Assembly (NCBI GenBank): GCA_020639195.1
Contig: JACKHB010000004.1
Span: forward strand, 541,332 to 605,331
Reading direction: 5' to 3'
Origin: Phycisphaeraceae bacterium
GTDB lineage: Bacteria; Planctomycetota; Phycisphaerae; Phycisphaerales; UBA1924
DNA: 64,000 bases
The notes under the pieces are model-generated. The model ran no database searches. It was not told the DNA's origin and worked only from the letters and a program-made list of their open reading frames with translations. A program made the translations under genes and the position numbers. This document shows, piece after piece, positions 1-8,563 of this stretch. Within the stretch, counting starts at the first letter, position 1; each line of letters starts with the position of its first letter.

Positions 1-1697
1 GTCTGCACGAACGCGAACACGATCCCCTCGTCCTCCGTGGGCGCGAGTTCCTTCTTCGACCCCTGGTACAGCGGCACGGCGAACGCGCAGATCAGCAACG
101 CGGCGAGCACGCACGCCCACCACACCCGCAGCACGCCGCCCAGCACCCGCTGATACAGGGCCCGAAGCCGGTCGAACCCGGCGTTGACCAGGCGCGTGAA
201 ACGCCCCTCGCGCCCACCGGCAGGAACCATCCACGCGCTCATGATCGGCGAGAGCGTCACCGCCACGATGCCGGAGATGACCACCGCCGCCGCGAGGGTG
301 AAGGCAAACTCGCGGAAGAGCATGCCCGTCAGACCGCTCTGAAACCCGATGGGGGTGTAGACCGCCGCGAGGGTGATGGTCATCGAGACCACAGGGGCAA
401 AGAGCTCGCGCGCCCCGGAGAGGGCCGCCTGCATCTTGCCCTTCCCCTCGCGGATGTGGCGCTCGACGTTCTCGACCATGACGATCGCGTCGTCCACAAC
501 CAGCCCCACCGACAGCACAATCGCAAGGATCGTCAGCAGGTTCAGCGAGAACCCGAAGAGGAGCATCGCCACGCAGGCCCCCACCAGCGAGATCGGCATC
601 GCCATCAATGGCACCATCACCGTCCGGATCGAGCCCATGAACAGGAACACCACCAGCGCCACGATGCCGATGGTCTCGGCAAGCGTCTTGGTGATTTCCT
701 TGATCGCGTGGTCCATGTAGTACGTGCCGTCGTACGCCAGGGTCATGTCCACCCCGGCCGGAAGCGACGGGCGGACCTCCTCCAGGCGCTTCTTGAGCAG
801 CGCCGCCACCTCGAGCTCGTTGGCCCTGGGCAGCGGCCACACCGACAGCCAGATGGCGGGCTTGCCGTCGAAACCGGCCTGCCCGGTCGGCTCCTCGCTG
901 CCCAGTTCCACCCGCGCGATGTCGCCAAGGTGCACCAGCGAGCCCTCTCGCTCGCGCACGATCAGATCCTCGAAAGCCGTCACGTCACGCAGGTCCGTGT
1001 CCGTCAGCAGATCGATCTGGACGTCGCGCCCCTTGGTTCGGCCGACCGCCGCGAGGAAGTTGTTCCGCTGGATCGCCTGCCACACCTCCCCCGGCGTGAC
1101 GTCGAAGCTCTCCATCTTGACGGTGTCGAGCCAGATCCGCATGGCCCTCTCGCGCGGGCCCTCCACGCCCACGCGCTGCACACCGGCGATCGTCTGCAGT
1201 TCGGGCTGCACCTCGCGCACGAGGTAGTCGTTGAGCTGCATCAGGCTCAGTTGATCGCTCGTGAAGCTGATGTAGAACGTCGCGTACGGCTTGTCGGTCC
1301 GCTGGATGTCGACCGCCGGCGCCTCGGCGTCGGCCGGCAGCCGGCTGCGCACCTGGTTCAGGCGCGCGCTGATCTCCGCCAGCGCATCGTTGCTGTCGTG
1401 GTTGAGCCGCAGGCGCGCCGTCACCACGCTCACGCCCGCGCGGCTGCTGCTCTCGATGTAGTCGATCCCATCGATCGCCGACACGACCTGCTCGATCGGC
1501 GTCGTGATGAACCCGCGCACGGTCTCGGCGCTCGCGCCCACGTACACGGTGGTGATCACGATCGCGCTCGACTCGAGCCTCGGATACTGCCGCACCGCCA
1601 GCGTGTCGATCGACCGCCATCCCACCGCCAGGATGATCAGGTTCACCACGACCGCCAGCACCGGCTTCCTGATGAAGATGTCCGTGAATGACTTCAC
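1..1697 (-). CDS. RND-family efflux permease, 3' end beyond window
   Basis: Inner-membrane resistance-nodulation-division transporter that would use the proton gradient to export substrates through a tripartite complex. About 565 N-terminal residues are visible. The protein begins GTG-KSFTDIFIRKPV, the usual AcrB/MdtB-type start, followed by a first membrane helix, a periplasmic porter domain, a helix bundle after about residue 330, and the motif VDDAIVMVENVERH, which contains the paired aspartates of the proton relay. The GTG start at 1697 follows a GAGAGGG-like ribosome binding site. It is the last visible gene of a tetR, fusion-protein, pump operon, 51 bases after the fusion protein gene. 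The C-terminal half is cut off by the window edge, so no statement on substrate is possible. Confidence 0.93.
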   Translation of the reverse strand, partial: MKSFTDIFIRKPVLAVVVNLIILAVGWRSIDTLAVRQYPRLESSAIVITTVYVGASAETVRGFITTPIEQVVSAIDGIDYIESSSRAGVSVVTARLRLNHDSNDALAEISARLNQVRSRLPADAEAPAVDIQRTDKPYATFYISFTSDQLSLMQLNDYLVREVQPELQTIAGVQRVGVEGPRERAMRIWLDTVKMESFDVTPGEVWQAIQRNNFLAAVGRTKGRDVQIDLLTDTDLRDVTAFEDLIVREREGSLVHLGDIARVELGSEEPTGQAGFDGKPAIWLSVWPLPRANELEVAALLKKRLEEVRPSLPAGVDMTLAYDGTYYMDHAIKEITKTLAETIGIVALVVFLFMGSIRTVMVPLMAMPISLVGACVAMLLFGFSLNLLTILAIVLSVGLVVDDAIVMVENVERHIREGKGKMQAALSGARELFAPVVSMTITLAAVYTPIGFQSGLTGMLFREFAFTLAAAVVISGIVAVTLSPIMSAWMVPAGGREGRFTRLVNAGFDRLRALYQRVLGGVLRVWWACVLAALLICAFAVPLYQGSKKELAPTEDEGIVFAFVQ

Positions 1698-1748
1698 GCC
1701 CAGCCCTCTCGTCCCCACGGGCCGCGCTCGTCGCGGCCGACCGCCGAC

Positions 1749-2975
1749 TCAGCCGCCCTGCGCTCCGCCCGGCTCCCCGCCCTGTCCCTCCGCGCCAGGA
1801 GGCGGGCCCACCATCACCAGCGCCCCGTGGTGCAGCTTGAACGAGCCCGCCGCGGCGATGCGCTCGCCCGCCCCCAGCCCCTTGAGCACGATCACGTCTT
1901 CTCCCACGGTCTGCCCGAGCGAGACCAGCCGCTCCTGGGCCCGCATGGCCCCGGCCTCATCGGGCGCGATCACGTACACGAGGTCACCGTACGGCGCGCG
2001 GCGTACCGCCGTGGACGGCACCATCACGTACGGCCGGGGTTCGTCGATCGGCACGCGGACCTGGACGAACATTCCCGGCACCAGCGCGCCCGACGTGTTG
2101 TCCACGACCGAACGCACACGCAGGTTCCGCGTGTCGTAGTTCACCGTCGCGTCCACCGCCACCACCTCGATCTTCACCGGCTCGGGGCCCAGCAGCCGCC
2201 CCGTCGCCATCACCGTCGTGCCCACCCGCACCCTTGGGGCGTACTCCTGCGGGATCGCGAAATCGAGGTAGATCGTGTCGGTCAGCTCCTGCAGCGCCAC
2301 CACATCCGAACCCTCCGCCAGGTACTGCCCCTCCTGCACCGTGCGCATCCCGGCGCGAGCGCGAAACGGCGATGTGATCGTCAGCTTGTCCAGCCGCGCC
2401 TGCACCTGCGCCACCCGCGCGTTGGCCAGATCGAGTTCCGCTTCGCGACGGGTCTTCTCCGCCGTTGCGCTCTTGAGCGCGCTCTCGGCGCGGTCCATCT
2501 CCGCCTCGACGGTCGCTCCGCCGGCCGAAGCCTCCTGCACACGCTCCAACTCGCGACCGGCCAGCGCGATGCGCGTCTCGGCATCGGCGATCGCGGCATC
2601 GGCCACCGCCACGCTCGCATTCGCCGCCTTCATGTCCGCCTGATCCACGGTGTCATCAAGGCGAAGGATCTCCTGCTTCGGTTCCACCACCGATCCCGAA
2701 TCGAACCCGACGAACCGCACGACTCCCGCTACTTCGTTGCGCACGACCACCGATCGCTTCGCGATCACCGTGCCGACCAGGTCCGCCGTCGGATACCAGG
2801 TCTTCTCCACCGCCTCGACGATCTGCACCGCCTCCATGGGCTCAAAGCCCTGACTCGCGGCCGGGCCGCCCGGCGGACCCTTCTCGATCCACCGATACAC
2901 CACGTACGCCCCGGCGACGGCGGCCAGGCTGAACACGACTCCCGCGGCGACCATCGCCACCCTCTTGCCGCTCAT
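1749..2975 (-). CDS. HlyD/AcrA-type membrane fusion protein of RND pump
   Basis: Periplasmic adaptor that would join the RND permease encoded next to it to an outer-membrane channel. The 408-residue product starts MSGKRVAMVAAGVVF with one N-terminal membrane anchor (about residues 7-28). It then has a lipoyl-like half-motif around VVVRNEVAGVVRFV, an alanine- and glutamate-rich helical hairpin, the second lipoyl half, and a beta-barrel domain near PYVMVPSTAV. The start overlaps the tetR stop by four bases (ATGA), so translation is probably coupled to the repressor. No outer-membrane factor gene is visible; it may lie outside the window or elsewhere in the genome. Confidence 0.93.
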   Translation of the reverse strand: MSGKRVAMVAAGVVFSLAAVAGAYVVYRWIEKGPPGGPAASQGFEPMEAVQIVEAVEKTWYPTADLVGTVIAKRSVVVRNEVAGVVRFVGFDSGSVVEPKQEILRLDDTVDQADMKAANASVAVADAAIADAETRIALAGRELERVQEASAGGATVEAEMDRAESALKSATAEKTRREAELDLANARVAQVQARLDKLTITSPFRARAGMRTVQEGQYLAEGSDVVALQELTDTIYLDFAIPQEYAPRVRVGTTVMATGRLLGPEPVKIEVVAVDATVNYDTRNLRVRSVVDNTSGALVPGMFVQVRVPIDEPRPYVMVPSTAVRRAPYGDLVYVIAPDEAGAMRAQERLVSLGQTVGEDVIVLKGLGAGERIAAAGSFKLHHGALVMVGPPPGAEGQGGEPGGAQGG

Positions 2976-3559
2976 CCCTCTCGCCCTCCATCTCTCGGCG
3001 CTCCCGTCCGCGCCAGCATCGCCTCGAGCGCCTTGCGAACCCTCACCACCGTCGCCTGGTCCACCGGCGCCAGTCCCAGCACCCAGTCCAGCCACAACCC
3101 ATCTATCGCCGAGATCACCGCCTCCCCCACGCCCTCGGGCAGGCCATCGGCCGCAATCCTCGCGTGCAGCTCGTGGTACACCGCCCGCATCGGCTCGATC
3201 AGCGACGGGTTCTGCGCCAGCGCCGCGAACACCGCCGATGAACTGCTCCGCAACTGGTCCGTCCAGCACGCCGCGTCGGACAGGCAGTGCGACAGCAGTG
3301 CGCGGCACATCCTCCCGGGCCCCTCGGGCGTCCGCTCGAAGGCGTCCATGTAGCACGCCCGCCAGTTGTCGGCGCTCCGCGTGACCAGTCCCTCAACGAG
3401 CCGGTCCTTCGCGGGGAAGTGGTGAAGCAGGCCGCCCTTGCTCATGCCCGCCTCTGCGGCGACCGCCTCAAGCGTCAGATTCGCGATCCCTTGGCGCACG
3501 ACGACCCGCTCGGCGGCGTCGAGCAGCTGATCACGTACGGTCGGTCCCGGCCGTTCCAT
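2972..3559 (-). CDS. TetR-family transcriptional repressor of the efflux operon
   Basis: A 195-residue DNA-binding regulator. The N-terminal helix-turn-helix is clear: RDQLLDAAERVVVRQGIANLT then EAVAAEAGMSKGGLLHHFPAKD, the typical TetR recognition-helix pattern, followed by a divergent ligand-binding domain. An upstream in-frame ATG at 3637 would add 26 residues, but those bases contain two palindromic operators, so the start at 3559 (MERPGPTV) is preferred. It heads the efflux operon and overlaps the fusion-protein gene by four bases. This suggests that it represses itself and the pump together and is released by a pump substrate; the ligand cannot be read from sequence. Confidence 0.92.
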   Translation of the reverse strand: MERPGPTVRDQLLDAAERVVVRQGIANLTLEAVAAEAGMSKGGLLHHFPAKDRLVEGLVTRSADNWRACYMDAFERTPEGPGRMCRALLSHCLSDAACWTDQLRSSSSAVFAALAQNPSLIEPMRAVYHELHARIAADGLPEGVGEAVISAIDGLWLDWVLGLAPVDQATVVRVRKALEAMLARTGAPRDGGREG

Positions 3560-3572
3560 GGGCTCAGACGAT

Positions 3573-3611
3573 ACCGTCTGGACGGTCGGAATCAAACCGT
3601 CCGGACGGTTT
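3573..3611. promoter_or_regulatory. Tandem TetR operators upstream of tetR
   Basis: Two related inverted repeats lie just upstream of the tetR start. Bases 3594-3611 form the perfect 18-bp palindrome AAACCGTCCGGACGGTTT. Bases 3573-3586 form ACCGTCTGGACGGT, which is the same ACCGTC/GACGGT pair with one centre mismatch. Their centres are 23 bp apart, about two helical turns, and the second ends 13 bp before the start codon. TetR-family repressors commonly bind such sites to control themselves. Binding by this particular protein is inferred from position. Confidence 0.75.
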
Positions 3612-3702
3612 TCGGCGGCCAATTCGAGCCGATCCACGCCGCCAGCCTAGGCCAGCTTTGACGAGAATCCAACTAAATTATGAACAAATTGCTTTCTTTT
3701 AC

Positions 3703-5244
3703 CTATTCAACAATATTGGCCGGCGCCGGCGTCTCATCGGTGATCTTCTCGCGCTTGACGTCCTCGTCCGGATTCTCGCACGACAGGAGCCACATCTCGT
3801 CGTTGATCCGCGCCTGCAGGTGGGCCGGCCGGCCCCAGATCGAACGCAGGGCCTTGAGTGCCTCGACCGCCTTGGCCGCGTCGATCTCGAGCCCGCTGAA
3901 CCGATGCGCCAGGAACAGCTCGCCGCGGTTGAGGTAGTTGCCGTCCACCACGTACAGGAACGGCTGGCCCATGTTGGTGATCTGGTACAGCAGCGACTGC
4001 TTGATGCGGTGGTAGTCGCGGCTGACGATGCGCATCTCGCCCGTCGAGGGGTCGCGCTTGTACTGGTACATCTTGTGCCGATCGACGAACTCCGGGGTCA
4101 TGAACTCGTCGACGAAGTTGACGTCGTTGTAGATCCGTCGCACCTCGAAGATCTTCTCTCGCCCGCGCATCGAGCCGTCGTCGAATGCGTCCCGCGCGCC
4201 GATCGAGTCGAGCCGCTCCCACTGCGGGCCGTGCTGCCCGCGGTTCCAGCGCCGCTCGATGTCCTTGAACAGCTCCACGCCGATCTTGTACGGGTTGAAC
4301 CCGCCCGGGGCCATGTGGATGACGCCCGAGTGCTGCTCGGCGTAGTCGATGATCTCGCTGGATTGCACGAAGTGCTCGGTCATCAGCTTGCTGTGCCAGT
4401 ACGTCGCCCACCCCTCGTTCATGATCTTGGTCATCGCCTGGGGCGCGAAGTAGTACGCCTCGTCGCGGACGATCGTGAGGACGTCCTGCTGCCACTCCTC
4501 CAGCGGCGCGTGGCGCAGCAGGAACAGCAGCGCATCGCGCGTCGGCGTGCGCGGGAACCGGGCCTGCTCGGCCCGCTCGCGCTCGTCGTGGGCCTCGCGC
4601 TGGCGCGCGATCTCCTCGCGCGGATTGATGAACGCGTCCATGTAGTCCTTGGCCGGCAGCCGGTCGGGCTCGTAGCCGGCCTTGGGCCCGGCGCCCCGCG
4701 CCGGCTCGTCCTCGCGCCGCACGAACATCGAGTGCGGATCGATCAGGTGCTCGACGCACAGGCATAGGTCGATGAACCGCTCGACCACGTCGTGGCCCAG
4801 GCGCTCCGCGTGGCGCCGCACGCGCGTCGCGTGGTTGGCCATCTCGTCCATCATCTTGCGATTGGTCTTGCTGAACCAGAAGTTGTGCTTGAAGAAGTCC
4901 GCGTGCCCGTACACGTGCGCCATCACCAGCTTCTGATCCAGCAGGCTGTTGGACTCCTGCAGGTACGCATAGCACGGGTCGTTGTTGATCACCATCTCGT
5001 AGATGCGGCCCAGGCCGTACGCGTCGCGCTTGCTCAGCCGCTCGTACTCCATCCCCCACCGCCAGTGCGGATACCGCACCGGGAAACCGCCGTACGAGGC
5101 GATCTGGTTCATCACGTCGAACGGCAGCACCTCGAACACGACCTCGAAGAAATCGAGGCCGTACTCCACCGCCTTGGCCTTGATGGCGTCCATGTGGGCC
5201 TTCAGGGCCGGCGGGAGGTCGGTTGTCGGCTGCGCGCGCGTCAT
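3703..5244 (-). CDS. spoVR: SpoVR family protein
   Basis: A 513-residue cytoplasmic protein of the SpoVR/YcgB family, whose biochemical role is unresolved. In enterobacteria it is co-expressed with the kinase YeaG (PrkA) and the VWA protein YeaH; in Bacillus it affects spore cortex formation. Family hallmarks are visible: GGFPVRYPHWRWGMEYE near the N-terminus, YEMVINNDPCYAYLQESN, HVYGHADFFKHN, and a central NEGWATYWHSK. The ATG at 5244 is preceded by AGGAG. Neither a prkA nor a yeaH homologue lies beside it here. The gene stops in a short A/T-rich patch (3660-3720) that contrasts with its surroundings. Confidence 0.93.
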   Translation of the reverse strand: MTRAQPTTDLPPALKAHMDAIKAKAVEYGLDFFEVVFEVLPFDVMNQIASYGGFPVRYPHWRWGMEYERLSKRDAYGLGRIYEMVINNDPCYAYLQESNSLLDQKLVMAHVYGHADFFKHNFWFSKTNRKMMDEMANHATRVRRHAERLGHDVVERFIDLCLCVEHLIDPHSMFVRREDEPARGAGPKAGYEPDRLPAKDYMDAFINPREEIARQREAHDERERAEQARFPRTPTRDALLFLLRHAPLEEWQQDVLTIVRDEAYYFAPQAMTKIMNEGWATYWHSKLMTEHFVQSSEIIDYAEQHSGVIHMAPGGFNPYKIGVELFKDIERRWNRGQHGPQWERLDSIGARDAFDDGSMRGREKIFEVRRIYNDVNFVDEFMTPEFVDRHKMYQYKRDPSTGEMRIVSRDYHRIKQSLLYQITNMGQPFLYVVDGNYLNRGELFLAHRFSGLEIDAAKAVEALKALRSIWGRPAHLQARINDEMWLLSCENPDEDVKREKITDETPAPANIVE

Positions 5245-5395
5245 GCCACTCCTATCGGCCTCTCCGGCGGGCCGTCCCAGCCGGATCGCGGACCCGGACC
5301 GGCGCCGGGAAACCCGCACCGGAACACCCCAACAATCGTACGAACGGGCGCGACCGAGGATTGATTCCCCGGCCCGACCCGCAGGGAGCACCCCC

Positions 5396-6838
5396 ATGAT
5401 CCCGACCCTCGCTCTGGCCGCGTTCGTTTCCGCGTCCCCCGGCCCGCCGACGCAGATCGATCTCGCCCGCGCCTACCTCGCCTTCGAGCGGGCCGTGCGC
5501 CAGCACCCTCCCACCGGCGAGGACCTCGCCCGCGTGAACCGCGCGGCCGACGGCGTCGCGTGGCGATTCCTCAGCGGCCAGGTCATCGACGCCGTCCGCG
5601 AACTCAACGAGATCCGACTCGAGCTGGAATCCGGGGGCGAGGTGACCGACGCCCAGCGCCTCGCGGCATCGATCCACGCCATCGCACCGGACTGGATCGT
5701 CGGTCTTGAGCCCGCGCCGGAAATCGTCTACGAGTCGATGTACCCCATCCCGATGGGCCCGCCCGCCGATCTGCGTGTCGCGATCAACGTGTCTCGATGG
5801 TCCGACGTCGCGGCCAGCATCCGCCAGCCCATCACGCCGCTGCGTATCGATGCCCGATCGGGCACGATCGAGCCGGCCTCGATCCCGCTCGATGCCCGGT
5901 ACGCCGCCTCGTTCGAGTTCCGCGTCATGGCAGGGGACGCGGACGAGGTCGTCGGCGCATGCACGGTGTGGCCCGAGCGTCCAGAAGCGATCGCCGACGC
6001 GGCCCTCCAGAAAGCCGGTGCGGCGCCGGCAGTGCTTGCTCTGTCCATCGAATTGTTCCGCCGCCGGCTGTCGGTGCTCACGGATGGCCAGCGAGCGGTT
6101 GATCGCTGGCTGCTTGGGCCCAGCGCGCTGCTGCGCTCCATCGAGCTAGAAGCGAGCGCCCTTGCCCGCGGCGATGACCCCTATCTCGATCATCGCGGCG
6201 ACATCTGGCACGAGTTCATCGTGAGCGGCGTGTCCATTCCCTGCCGCGTGTACGCGCCCGAGTCGCTCCGCGCTCCCGCTCCCGTCGTTTTCGCCTTCCA
6301 CGGCGCCGGCGGGAACGAGCACCTGTTCATGGATGGGTACGGCGCGGGGCTGCTGCGCGAACTGGCCGACACACACGGCTTCATCGCGGTCTCGCCCAGC
6401 ACGTACGCGCTGATCGGCGCGCCCGGCCTGCTGCCCGGCCTGCTCGACGAGATCGACCGGCTGTACGACGTGGACCGGGGGCGCGTGAGCGCGATCGGCC
6501 ACTCGTTGGGCGCGATGCTGGTGTCGGGCCTGGCGTGGCAGCAGCGCAAGGTGCTCAGCGCGGTGTGCGCGATCGCCGGCGGCCGCCCGCCCCGCCCGGG
6601 CACGCCCATGGCGCCGCTGCTGATCGTCGGCGCGGAGCTCGACCGGATCATCCCCGCCGAGCCGCTGCGCATCGCGGCCGAGCGCGCCGCGGCCAATGGC
6701 CTGCCCGTGACGTATCGCGAGGCCAAGGACATCGGGCACGTGCTGGTGGTGGCCGCGACGCTGGAAGCGTGTGTGGAGTGGGTGCTCGGTGCGGGCGACC
6801 GAAGCCCGGGAACGCGCGACGCTCAAGAGGCACGATGA
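5396..6838 (+). CDS. Secreted alpha/beta-hydrolase, esterase-like
   Basis: A 480-residue protein with a short hydrophobic N-terminus (MIPTLALAAFVSASPG) that looks like a signal peptide. The first half is helical with no recognised domain. The C-terminal third is an alpha/beta-hydrolase: PVVFAFHGAGGNEH supplies the oxyanion-hole HG, AIGHSLGAM holds the nucleophile Ser near residue 370 in GxSxG, LLIVGAELDRIIP provides the acid, and AKDIGHVL the histidine. This resembles the PHB-depolymerase/feruloyl-esterase group. The ATG at 5396 has GGGAG upstream. The stop overlaps the next gene by four bases. The substrate is unknown. Confidence 0.78.
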   Translation: MIPTLALAAFVSASPGPPTQIDLARAYLAFERAVRQHPPTGEDLARVNRAADGVAWRFLSGQVIDAVRELNEIRLELESGGEVTDAQRLAASIHAIAPDWIVGLEPAPEIVYESMYPIPMGPPADLRVAINVSRWSDVAASIRQPITPLRIDARSGTIEPASIPLDARYAASFEFRVMAGDADEVVGACTVWPERPEAIADAALQKAGAAPAVLALSIELFRRRLSVLTDGQRAVDRWLLGPSALLRSIELEASALARGDDPYLDHRGDIWHEFIVSGVSIPCRVYAPESLRAPAPVVFAFHGAGGNEHLFMDGYGAGLLRELADTHGFIAVSPSTYALIGAPGLLPGLLDEIDRLYDVDRGRVSAIGHSLGAMLVSGLAWQQRKVLSAVCAIAGGRPPRPGTPMAPLLIVGAELDRIIPAEPLRIAAERAAANGLPVTYREAKDIGHVLVVAATLEACVEWVLGAGDRSPGTRDAQEAR

Positions 6839-7362
6839 TGGCGCGTTCCTTCGCCAAACGCGAGTGCCCCAAGTGCGGCTACGGCGGTGATGGCGCGGAC
6901 ACCTGTCCAGAGTGCGGATGCAACACGCTTGCGGAACACATCCTTCGGGGCGGATACAAGCGGGTGTGGCCATTGGCCGTGTGGCTTGGGGTTACTTCGG
7001 GCCTGTGGGTCTTCGGAGCACTCATGCTTGCGGACCTTGGGGTGTACTACACCGGATCACCCTCGCCTGACCCACTCTCACTCGCTGCGTACTCACTCTC
7101 TCTGCTCCTCCCCGCATGCCTCGTCTGCGTCATCGTCTATCGCCATCGCATCCGGCGCATGGCGGTGCCTCGCTACGTGGCGCTGCAGTTCCTGCCCGCG
7201 TTTCCCTTTGTGTTCTTCTGGATGGTCTTGATCACGTCGCGCCCGCTTGTCGCGGCGGTCCTGACACTGGCTCTGCTCGGCGGCGCAACCGCGGTGGCGA
7301 TGGCCAGCAGCGTGCGGGGCATCGGCCAGCAAACGCGCGAGCTTGGCAGCAGGTCCTCGTGA
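6835..7362 (+). CDS. Zinc-ribbon membrane protein
   Basis: A 175-residue protein beginning with a zinc ribbon (CPKCGYGGDGADTCPECGCN), followed by four probable membrane helices: VWPLAVWLGVTSGLWVFGAL, LAAYSLSLLLPACLVCVIV, YVALQFLPAFPFVFFWMVL and LVAAVLTLALLGGATAVAM. No catalytic motif is visible and the function is unknown. The start overlaps the esterase stop (ATGATGA), so the two genes are probably translated together. Similar ribbon-plus-membrane proteins occur at 53716 and 54183 in this window. Confidence 0.75.
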   Translation: MMARSFAKRECPKCGYGGDGADTCPECGCNTLAEHILRGGYKRVWPLAVWLGVTSGLWVFGALMLADLGVYYTGSPSPDPLSLAAYSLSLLLPACLVCVIVYRHRIRRMAVPRYVALQFLPAFPFVFFWMVLITSRPLVAAVLTLALLGGATAVAMASSVRGIGQQTRELGSRSS

Positions 7363-7597
7363 GCCGCGTTGGAATTCGGCGATCATCGCGGATCGCCTCC
7401 ATTCTCTTCAGTTCTGGCGCGCTCGAGCCCCAACTCTCTCATTCGTGCGCCCAAACCCGCTCCCTTCGCCCGTGCGCTCTTGCATCGCTCGCGGCACGGC
7501 TTATCTTCCGCCTGTCTCCGCGTGGCGCAGTGATCACCGCCTCGCCATCTCCTGTTCCGGCCGTTCCGCCTCTCCGCTCTCTACAAGGACCCCTCCC

Positions 7598-8563
7598 ATG
7601 TCACACGTGCTCGACGATTTGCTCATGGGCGCCGACCGCCTCCCCTGGCTCGCCAACAACAACGGCCTCGAACTCCGCGAGGTCGCCCTGGGCCTCGTGC
7701 CCCACGCGCCCCTGGTCGCCACCCTCGAGGCCCTCGCCCGCCTCCGCGCCCGATTCATCGCCGCCGACGCCCGCGCCGCCGCGCTCATCCGCCTCGCCGA
7801 CCTCGCGGCCACCGCCTCCAACGAAGAAACCGCCCGCAAGGCCGCCACCGACCTCATCAAGCTCTCACTCATCATCGAACGCGATCAGGGCGGCGCAACT
7901 CCCGGCAGACGAACGCGCAAGAGCGAAACCGAACCCGCCCTCGGGAACATTCCCAGGCCCACGCTCGGCGAACTCGGCCAGGGCATCAACGTTGGCGACC
8001 CCGAACGCCTCGGCTACCAGAGCATCGACGACGCCCTCAAGGACATCGCCGCCCGCCGCACCGCCGCGCTCGATGTGCCACGACAATCCACCAGGATTGT
8101 CGTGCCTACCCCTCCTCCAACTCCCTCCGCCCCGATCGACCCCGCCGCAGCCGCGGCCGGCTCTCCCGATGCGCCGGCTCCGGGTAGGTCGGCTCTCCGA
8201 GCCGACTCCGCATCACCGCTTACTGCCTCCTCCGACACCGGCAGCGCCACGCCAAGCATGACGGAACACGCCGATCCCACCGCGCAGCAGGACCCGCTCA
8301 ACGCCGCGATGTCCTCTAATCACAGGCCCGACCGTCAGGGAGAGCGCATCGACACTCCGCAGACCCACGAAGCACTCGGTGATGCGCCCGCCGCCCCGGG
8401 CATGTCGGCCCTCCAAGCAGACTCCGCGACTTGCATCGGCCCCACAACGAGCCCCGAGCGTGAGCGAGCGGGTGCCTCGACAGCCCGCGCTCAACTCCCC
8501 CGTGCCCCGCCTCACCCCGCCTTGGCGGCGGCGCCGCCGACGAGGTCCTGGTTGGTGGGGTAG
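7598..8563 (+). CDS. Unknown protein with disordered tail carrying palindromic repeats
   Basis: A 321-residue protein that I do not recognise. Residues 1-100 are helical and leucine/alanine-rich (MSHVLDDLLMGADRLPW onward). Residues 105-165 are mixed. The rest is low-complexity Pro/Ala/Ser/Thr sequence and probably disordered. DNA hairpins are built into the reading frame (8079-8104 and 8188-8206), and the peptide GRSALRADSAS recurs as GMSALQADSAT about 70 residues later. The last 52 bases overlap the 3' end of the convergent rho gene, so the natural C-terminus may have been lost or extended. The start at 7598 is the first ATG of the conserved-looking part; it has only a weak ribosome binding site. 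Confidence 0.6.
   Translation: MSHVLDDLLMGADRLPWLANNNGLELREVALGLVPHAPLVATLEALARLRARFIAADARAAALIRLADLAATASNEETARKAATDLIKLSLIIERDQGGATPGRRTRKSETEPALGNIPRPTLGELGQGINVGDPERLGYQSIDDALKDIAARRTAALDVPRQSTRIVVPTPPPTPSAPIDPAAAAAGSPDAPAPGRSALRADSASPLTASSDTGSATPSMTEHADPTAQQDPLNAAMSSNHRPDRQGERIDTPQTHEALGDAPAAPGMSALQADSATCIGPTTSPERERAGASTARAQLPRAPPHPALAAAPPTRSWLVG
8079..8104. repeat. Inverted repeat (11-bp arms) inside coding sequence
   Basis: CACGACAATCC, a four-base spacer, then GGATTGTCGTG: a perfect 11-bp inverted repeat embedded in frame in the unknown gene at 7598. It looks like a mobile palindromic element that inserted without breaking the frame, though a structural role in the mRNA is also possible. 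Confidence 0.7.
8183..8434. repeat. Two copies of a palindromic element in frame
   Basis: The first copy (about 8183-8220) contains GTCGGCTC-TCC-GAGCCGAC (8188-8206), an 8-bp perfect hairpin, followed by TCCGC. A decayed second copy lies at about 8398-8434, with GTCGGC, CTCC and GACTCCGC still matching. Both are read in the same frame as SALRADSA/SALQADSA. The pattern fits REP-like elements that spread through coding sequence. Confidence 0.6.

Noticed and set aside
5396..6838. Possibility that the hydrolase gene starts at 5003
   Set aside because: The upstream in-frame codons overlap the divergent spoVR gene and its leader and do not look like protein; the ATG at 5396 has a ribosome binding site and a signal peptide follows.
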